From positions 216,001 to 280,000 of the forward strand of contig CAUJNA010001446.1 in the NCBI GenBank assembly GCA_963377175.1: 64,000 bases of DNA, written 5' to 3'. The position numbers and the translations under genes are program-made. Positions 30,701 to 39,700 of this stretch are shown one piece after another (position 1 is the stretch's first letter; every line of letters starts with the position of its first letter). The notes under the pieces were generated by a model. That model worked only from the letters and a program-made list of their open reading frames with translations, ran no database searches and was not told where the DNA came from. This DNA comes from Effrenium voratum. Taxonomy: Eukaryota > Sar > Dinophyceae > Suessiales > Symbiodiniaceae.

Positions 30701-33700
30701 AATGAGTGGAAAGCACAAAGATGAGGGATCAGGCGCTGGTTTTGGAAGCGCAGGTACGGAAGTTTCGCACCACTTCTAAAGGGGTACGTACTTCCCAACA
30801 TGCTTATGCGCACAGTTTTTTCATTTACGTGTATGTATGCGCTCGCGAAGCATAGCCCAAAATGGCATCCCGTTACACCAGCCAGCAGAAGGTACAGCGC
30901 CCTCAAAACAAAGCCGCCTGAGGCCTGAGGCCTGTCCTTGTGAGCCCTGCTGCAACTTCGGCCCAAACTTTCTTTTTGCAACCTTGCCCCTGAAGATCTT
31001 TGTACATATCATCAACTCTGGTTTTTTCACTTGGTCAGCGCTCCCTTGGTTCCCTGAATGGTTGTTTCCTTCTCTAAACAAAAGACTGGTGAATACTTGG
31101 GAGTGGAAAAGGCGACTATTTGGCATCCCTGGCAAAGGCGACGGTTTGGCATCCCTGGGAAAGGCGACGGTTTCGCTTCCCCGCGGAAGGCGACGATTTG
31201 ACCCAACAAATCGCCAGTCAGAATAAATGCGTCACCTTTTTGGGGTTCTAATCCTGGATTTTGAAAAGGCGACGGTTTGCCTCAAACCATCACCTTCTGC
31301 CCCCTTGCCACAACCCTCCCCCGCCCCCCAACCAAGCCAACCTAAGAATGGCTCCCCTTTTCTCAACCGTTCTAAGTTCTTCCGGCCTCCCCTTTTCTCG
31401 GATTTTCTCCTTTCGCTCTTCCCTCTGTTTCACATCCTGCTGTCAAAAGGCGACGGTTTGTACCGAACCATCACCTTTTGAAAAGCCACAACTTGGATCC
31501 CTGAAAGGTGACCCATGTATGCTTTTGATTGCCTGAGTGGCTCCTGAAATTCCAGAAGTTCCTCATCAGCCAACTGATCACGCAGCGTGATGCCAAACCG
31601 TCGCCTTTGCCAGGGATGCCAAATAGTCGCCTTTTCCACTCCCAAGTATTCACCAGTCTTTTGTTTAGAGAGGGAAACAACCATTCAGGGAACCAAGGGA
31701 GCGCTGACCAAGTGAAAAAACCAGAGTTGATGATATGTACAAAGATCTTCAGGGGCAAGGTTGCAAAAACAAAGTTTGGGCCGAAGTTGCAGCAGGGCTC
31801 ACAAGGACAGGCCTCAGGCCTCAGGCGGCTTTGTTTTGAGGGCGCTGTACCTTCTGCTGGCTGGTGGGGATGCCATTTTGGGCTATGCTTCGCGAGCGCA
31901 TACATACACGTAAATGAAAAAACTGTGCGCATAAGCATGTTGGGAAGTACGTACCCCTTTAGAAGTGGTGCGAAACTTCCGTACCTGCGCTTCCAAAACC
32001 AGCGCCTGATCCCTCATCTTTGTGCTTTCCACTCATTCTGCCTCAAACTCACTCACTCACTCATTCTCACTCACTCGCTCGCTCACTCCTTCCCTCCGCT
32101 CTTTTTTCAGTGCTCAAGTGCGGAAATACAGGGATAGGCGATGCTAAAGGCACGGGAGGTGATGCGTGATGTGGAGGGGAAGGAGTGAGAAGGAGTGAGA
32201 ACGAGGGAGAATGAGTGAAAAGGAGTGAGCGTGACTCATGACTAATGTCAGACTGAGTGAGCGGAAATGAGCAAGAGTGAGACGCATGAGATTGAGTGAG
32301 TAAGAATGCATTTTTCAATGAGTGAGTCAAGTGAGAAAGAGCGAGCGAGAGTGAGGGAGCGGGAATGTATGAGTGAGACTAGTTGAGAATGAGCGACTGA
32401 GAGTCAGTGAGTGCGGATGGGTAGGTGAGAAGTTACGATGAGTGAGTGAGGGCGGCTCAGAAAGAATGAGTGGCTCAGCACAGGTGGGCGGGTGAGACTG
32501 AGTGAATGAGGACGTCGAGGACGGAAGAGGAGGCGGCGGCGCAAACACAGCGTAGTAAAAGCACGAAACCCTCACAGTGCTGCGGGTGAGAAAATCGCAG
32601 CATGTCCAAAGCTGGGCTGCGTCTCCGCAGCGCTATGCAAGCATTGTTGCAATAGCCAAGTAACCCTGCGAACGCATAGGGGAGCAAGGGATAGTCCAAT
32701 GGCCTCATGGCCTGCGTTTGGCTGCAGAGTGACCATCGCAACACTTTCTAAGCCAAAGCAAACGCTGTGCCCGGAAGATTTCTTCCAAGCTCCTTTCAGC
32801 TGCAATCTTATCGAGACGGCGCGTGTAGGCCCTGGCCGCTCGAATTTCGATGTAGAGTCCTCAGCGGCACGTCAAGCAACCCAACTGACTCGTTAACACC
32901 GACCTTTAGAAAACAGTTCCCACAAATTTGTTTGCAGTAGGCGCACGTGTCACACGCCGGAAAGCTTGGCACTGCTTCACCTATAACCCGCGCATCATGA
33001 AGAGGCCAAGCCAAAGCAAAGCAGCCAAGCAGCTCAACTTTGCGTGGACACTGAGAATGCAGCATTTTCAGGTTTCCCCGTGGCAGGCTTCTGGTGCGAA
33101 GGGTCTCGAAATTGCACCCAAAATTTGGTTCTGCTAGCCTTGGCACAAGTTCGAGTGGCCGAATCACTCATCGTCATCCAGGTTCTTCTTTGAAACCTCT
33201 AAATCTTCGGCAACTCGGGGGGGGGGGAAGCGGTAGATTAGGCTAGCTGAAAAAGGTTGTGCCCTGACAACCCATGACACTCATATCCACTTTCCATTAT
33301 CCACACGGTTTCGCCACATTCACCACCTCTGGTGTCGGTTTGCGAGATCGGGCAGCTTTTGGAACCTTAGTGTTTTGCCTGATTCTTGCTGCATTGGACA
33401 ACACACTTGTTGGGAAGCATACAGACTCATGAACAATATGTCGAGCTTTATGTGCTTCACCGGCTTCCTTTTGTGAACCTTGGGGGCCGGGGGGGGTGGA
33501 GTTGCACAGGCCAACATGATTGAAACATGGTCCTAACCCTTCAACCAAAGGAACCGCCCCAATGCGCTGGAAACGCTGGTCTAGAGCTTGGCAATGGTGA
33601 CTTCCCGCACGAACTTGTGGATTTCAGGGAGGGGTCGGGGTGCCTCAAGGGATTATGTGTATTTTTTGCGCAGGAAAGATCCAAGCTAAGGTTCCTTCGT

Positions 33701-36700
33701 GAAAGTCTTGAGCAGGTTTTATATCCTAGAACATTTTCAGGAAGGAATTCAGTTCTGCTTTTAGGCCTGGCTTTGCAGCAAACTTGTTGAAGCAGTTGCC
33801 CCTATCACATCGGCACTCGCCCCGCAGCAAAAGCTTTTGAACCCGAACAAAACCCTTCCCATTCTCACTGTGCCTTAGATCTCAGCGTGTTGCAGGAAGA
33901 AGTTGGCGCAAGCAATGCTTGCAAATACTGCTAAGTGTAAAGCAAGTTGCTTGACCCCGTTGCTTTTCTCAGCTGCAGGCAGTTGGCGTCTTGAATTAGT
34001 ATACACCTTAAAGACTGGCTCGTGGGCGGTTTTTGAAAAGCATTTTCAACTGCAATGGTGTGGCTAGACGGCTGCAGGGTTGACAGTGTGAAGCTGATAT
34101 CCTTCACAGAGCCTGGTTGGGCAGCAGTAATTCGCCGGTTGAGGCGCTAGGGGCCGAAGCAACCTTAAGTGCCCAAACTTGCTCGACCTAGCCGCACGGG
34201 CTGGAGAAGCACCGTATATAAGCGACAAGTACCTCAATCATGTTCTCCATTTTCAAGCGCGTATTTGCCAGTTCCATGTGCTTCACTGCAAGCCAACAGG
34301 CTACATGGGGCGGCATGGCTGTGACCTCAAAATGCAAGAATGGGCCCACTAAATTCCCCAACACAACCCCCGAATAAAACGAATTGACCCTCGAATATAA
34401 TGAAATCCACTTAATGACAGTCTTAGGGGAATCATCATTCCAGAGTTTCGTAGGTCTCCGTCCACAGGAAGGGGGGGGCCCTAAACATTTGTGACTTTCC
34501 TTATGGCTTCATCTCAAACAAGCCTCACTACGGGCACCCTAAACTCCGCCTCACAGTTGGTGTACAATTTCGGAGGAGACCGCCAAGCATGGTTTTCAAG
34601 TTGCCCACTTTCCCCAGCGCAACTGAAAACAAAAGGTTGATCATTTGGGACCGTGGCAAAGCACAGACCGAAAGTTTACAAGGTGAGCAGTGGGAGGAAG
34701 GATGCCCCCCCCTCCAAAGCCAAGACCGCCCGGTTTTCTTGGGGCGCCGGCTTCTGCGTGAGCTCCATCCGCATCCGCTGCCGCTGCTTGCCAGCCAGGG
34801 ACGCCTCGACCCCGGCGATGGATGGGATGCCAATGTTTGTGGGCTCCCCTCATGGAACCCCATGAAATCGCGCACACACACGCACACACCTGCCTCCCCT
34901 TGGAAGCTTCCTGCAAAAAACCTCAAACAAATAAGAAGAGACAACAAACCGGAGAAGTGATATCAATGTTCTAGGGGTAACTTCCCCATTCTTTCCAGGG
35001 ATCCTTCTTTCTAGAAACACCCAAAACCCTGGGGAAATGGCTGGTTTTGGACAAGAACGATGGCTGAAAAGAATGGGGAATCAACCCCTGGAAATGCAGA
35101 CGTGTCCCTTTATAGAGGGAATGCGGATCGAATGTTTTGAGGAAACACGCCCGCATTCATCCACCAATTGACCGGGGTCAACATCAGGGGTGCTGATAAA
35201 GCATGTCCTGGGCCGTTACGTCTCCCCATTCGGTTGCTTCCAAGGGGCTCCAAGAAAAGCAATGTTTTCCCCAAAGGCTTCACAACGAGAACGCGTCTCA
35301 ACACCAGCTGAACAAACCCCAAAACTACCCCAAACACCTGGTCATAGGTGACCTTTTGTTCAAAATGGACGGGTTTCCCTGATATATGGGGAATAAAGCT
35401 CATCTCAACCAGTGCCATCTAGTTCTAAGTAGACTAACCAAGAAGGACACCTATGTTTGCTGCACTTGGCAAATGAAGACATGTATCCTTGCTCCACACG
35501 AGGCCATCAAAAACTCCACATGAATCAATTTGGCGTATAATTTAGATTTGGAGGAGCCCCCCAAAATTGACACGAATCAACCAAGAGTTGGTTGATCCTG
35601 GGCTTCTGTTTAACAACAAGCATCTTGGCGAATAACATCTTGTTCATGCGCCTTCTGCGGGGTTGCGACCCGTGCATATATGAAACAAATCTGAAAGTGT
35701 AAGATTCGCTGTAGTCAAGGTTACTGCCTGTGAATTTGCTCCATGTCTGTTTTTGACAGAAGAACCTTTGGATAAAAGTAACATACCCTGATGCTGTAGC
35801 AAAATAATTGAGCTTAGCTCACAAGTTGTGTATTTTCAGTATGCCTTCCCTTCCCCCTTACTCATACAGCATGGAAGTGTACAGAACCCCTTTCCAAAAG
35901 CGGCAAACAAGCATACAGTGGGGAGGCAATGTCACGTCAGCCTTTTGAGAAAGAAACCGTGCATTCTACTCGACGCACGGGTCACAATACAACTCTTCGC
36001 CATACATCGCCGGGGCGGCCACCAGTTGGATGTCTTTATTCTTCGCGGGGTCATTCCATTCATTTCTCAGGAGCCCCGCATCTCTCGCAGCAGCAAGTTA
36101 CGTACTGTTGACTCCTCATTCATCAGCCCCGGTTTATTTTCACACGGGGTGTCCCTGGGCGCATTGCGGTTGGAATCAGACACTGCTTTTGGAGGCACCC
36201 CCTGTGAATAAGTGGCAAACAACCATAGGTGGCCTTTGGGAAAAATATATCGATGGGTTCCCTGGTTTCTTGGGGCATAAAACCCCTCCAAACTAACCGA
36301 AAAGAACACTAAACCTAAATTAGTTGTGGGTGACCCATCACTTCTATTTTTAGCCAAACTAACCTAAAAACTCCTCCAAACCAGTGGAACCCATCTATTT
36401 TTAGCCAAACTGACCTAAAAGGACACCTATGGTACTGAACAAACAGCCAAAACGCTGTGGCGGAGGCACCGCTGGGCTGAATGCCGTGCATGGCCCAGTG
36501 ACAGCCACTGACCCTGGTAGCAACCTCACCTCCTCTGAGGCCCCTCGTCAAGGCCTTCCAACCTGGACCCTCCACCCCCCCCCCCCCCCGGTTTTTCGGT
36601 CGCCTTGAGGCGTGCCAGCTGCTCATTCAAGGCTGTCACCTCGAGGTGAGACTTGTCACAACCCAAGGGGCTCCTTGGGGTTTGCCAAACTGATCCCCTG

Positions 36701-39700
36701 AGAGGTTAGAAAAAGGGTACCCTTTTCTCTGTAGTTTATGTTAGCAGGGGAACCCTCCCCCCAAAAAGGGTAAAAGGGCACTGCTGGGGGACCCAGCAAC
36801 TAACTACCTAAGAAACCAGATGGCTGTACGAAGATACGTGTCACCAAAATAGTCAATTCGGCAACCACTCGAGGACAAACAATCCCCCTCCGTTCAAAAG
36901 TCAACCCTATTATGTGGATTCTAACCGAGGCGAGAAAAGTTCCAGCTACATCAATGCCTCACTTCCGATCGAGAGCACTGGCCAGAAAATGATCCAAACT
37001 GTCTGCACGGAAGTGATCCAAACCCAAACGGGTGACTAAAGTCAAGGAACTCGATCGAGATAAATGCCCCGACTCCCATGTTTGAACGTAAGCCACACCG
37101 CAAAACCATGAGAAACTACCGGTAAATCAAGGAATCGGTTTCCTTGCTCCCTTGCAATATGGCGAACAAAGCTCCCACCGTAGCAAAACCATGGGAGGCC
37201 TAACCAACGTTCCATCCTTGAGGAGAAACTGTGCTCCCTACATGTTCATTTCAAAAAGTTGCCCAGTGATCCTGGTAGACAGTTTGCGGCTTGTATTTGA
37301 TTTGCAGTGACCCCACCAAACAAGAGAAAAGGGCGCAATCGAAACTGGGCTACATACAGTGGATGAACGCAATCCTGCACCACCTGCAGAAACGCTGGAA
37401 TGATGATTCCGAGTGGTGCAGGAGTTCGTCCACCCACAGTATCACGTACATACACACCCACCTAGACCAAACTCCCTTTAACCTTTAACTTTGCCTTTTC
37501 AAAAGAAGATGTCCAAAACACGCAGGGGATAAATTTTTGGGAAGCCCTGAAACTCCGTTACCTTCCCCGGCTCGACAACAGGTGTTCCCGCCAAAGGAGA
37601 TTTCTCCGACCATTTCCCCACCGGGTGTTCGGAATCCCCAAGCGAAAGGAGGGCCCAAGAATCGCCGGTTTTCAGGTGCTCTTTGCCCCGAGCCAGCCCC
37701 CAGTCAGCGAGTGGACGTCCAGCGAAATTTGGATTTGGGCAGGTGCAAAGGGGTCCAACATGCTTGATGTTTACCCAGCACCCTACAAGGGCCAATGAAA
37801 TCAGCCTAAAGATGGTTCGGATGATCTGTCCTTCCAAAAGCGAGGACTGGTGAACCACCACCAACGCTTACATTACTAGACCCGCGAAGAAACCCGCATA
37901 CACAAAACATATAAGTATCAACGTGATCAGGCTTCCCATGACATTGTGTCCACTAAAATGGTAGTTGTCCTTTGGGTTGTCCCTTTACACCCACAAAAAA
38001 TGGGGTACCCTCAAAAACATCCCCTCCACTAAAATGGTAGCCGTCCGCCCACAAAACCAGACACCCCCAAACGTCAAGGAGAAACTCAAATGGATTCGGC
38101 AATTGGCAAGGCTCCTCCAAAGAGTCCACAAACCACCCGCGAAATCACTGTTGGTTTCCCTGAGAAAAAAACACTGTCAAAAGGCAACCCTCAAACAAAG
38201 ACACGCGCGCAAATGCTCCGGCCCGTACCTGGGGTACACAGAAAAAATCCATAGCAGAAACGCTTTGGAACCCCAAAAGTGGCTGGTCAAACATCCCGAC
38301 CAACAACCTCGAAGTCTTCCATCACAAAACCGTGAGCACTGTCCACCAAAGCTTGATTGACCTTGGAAGGGGAGCAAACACTCTCAGATTTTAGAAGTTA
38401 AGTGGTTGGATTTCAACCACTAAACCACAATAAGCAAAATCGGGAAAAATATGGAAAAATGCTTCCCAACAACACTGGGCTGCCTTCAGACCCCCTGCTA
38501 AAAGTGACTAACTTTTAGCGGGTTGAATGGAAACTACAAACACTAAAAGGCTAAAAGGCTAAGGACCCGGATGGCTGGGAGCCACCAAGAGGGGAAAAGA
38601 AAACTGTCCAGTAGTGATAGATTCCCTCTAAGACCAACTGGGGAAAATAAAACATATTCATTTCACCAAATGGAAGTTAAATGCTTCCCAACAACAATGA
38701 AGAAAGGGCCATCTGGATCAAAGTTCGTGGCCGGAGCTCCGGCCTTGTCTTGCACGGCCATGGCCTCATCCGCGTTGAAGTCTCGATGGGCAGCCGCCTG
38801 TGCCTGTCTCCTCGATGTGAGCCACAACCGGGGTAGATGAAGGTTAGTAAGGGACAATCCCAACCACAAATAGCTGCGGCCGCCTTCTTAATTCTTTACA
38901 TGGCTCTGCGTAGACCATTTTGATACCGGGTTTTGATTATGACTCATGTGGTGTCCCCAGGTGAAGCAAACCCTCGACCTCCATTTGCGTTTTCGCCCCC
39001 GGACAAAATGAAAATATTTCCAGTAGTGAAATCGATTCCCGTTAAAACCAACAATTAAAAGTCAATGCGGTAGGTATCAAACAGGAACATTATGGATGCG
39101 AAGTCTGGCTCACTTCCTGGATGGGCAGGAAGAAACAAGAACTTGTTGTGCACCACTAAAATGAGGCAACCCCAAAAAGTGACTAAAAAGTTAAACCAAC
39201 AAAAACCAAAAAGCTGGAATAAGAAATCGGGTTCCCAGACTTGCAATATTTGAACATATTTAGGGCATGCAGGGGACTTCCAGGAGCAAATGGAACACAC
39301 CAGTCCCTTGATACTCTTGGCTGAAAAGACAACAACTGACAACATTCGGAAAGTCAGCATGTGGGGGTTGTCCGATGAACATGGGATGACCATCAGGGAA
39401 ACCGCCTAATATGATATTTCCCACATTGGGCAGAAAAGTTACCCATGGTCAGTGTGGGGGGAGGAATATTAATCAACTCTCGTGTAAGGGTCCACGATTT
39501 GGTCACATACCCAATACAGGAGAAAACGCCGTCCAAACTCCGTGCCTCTGTTGCTGCCCAGCCAACTTCTCAGCGCACGCGTCCCGGAGCTTTTTGAGGT
39601 CCGCGTCGCCCGGCCTTGGACTCAAATTTGTGCGCGTGAAGTGGAAGGTGCCCCTGAAGGGTTTCTGTATCTCAATGCAGTTGAGTAAAAGTAAATGGCA

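Noticed and set aside
35828..36211. 127-codon plus-strand ORF
   Set aside because: No recognisable sequence and no partner exons.
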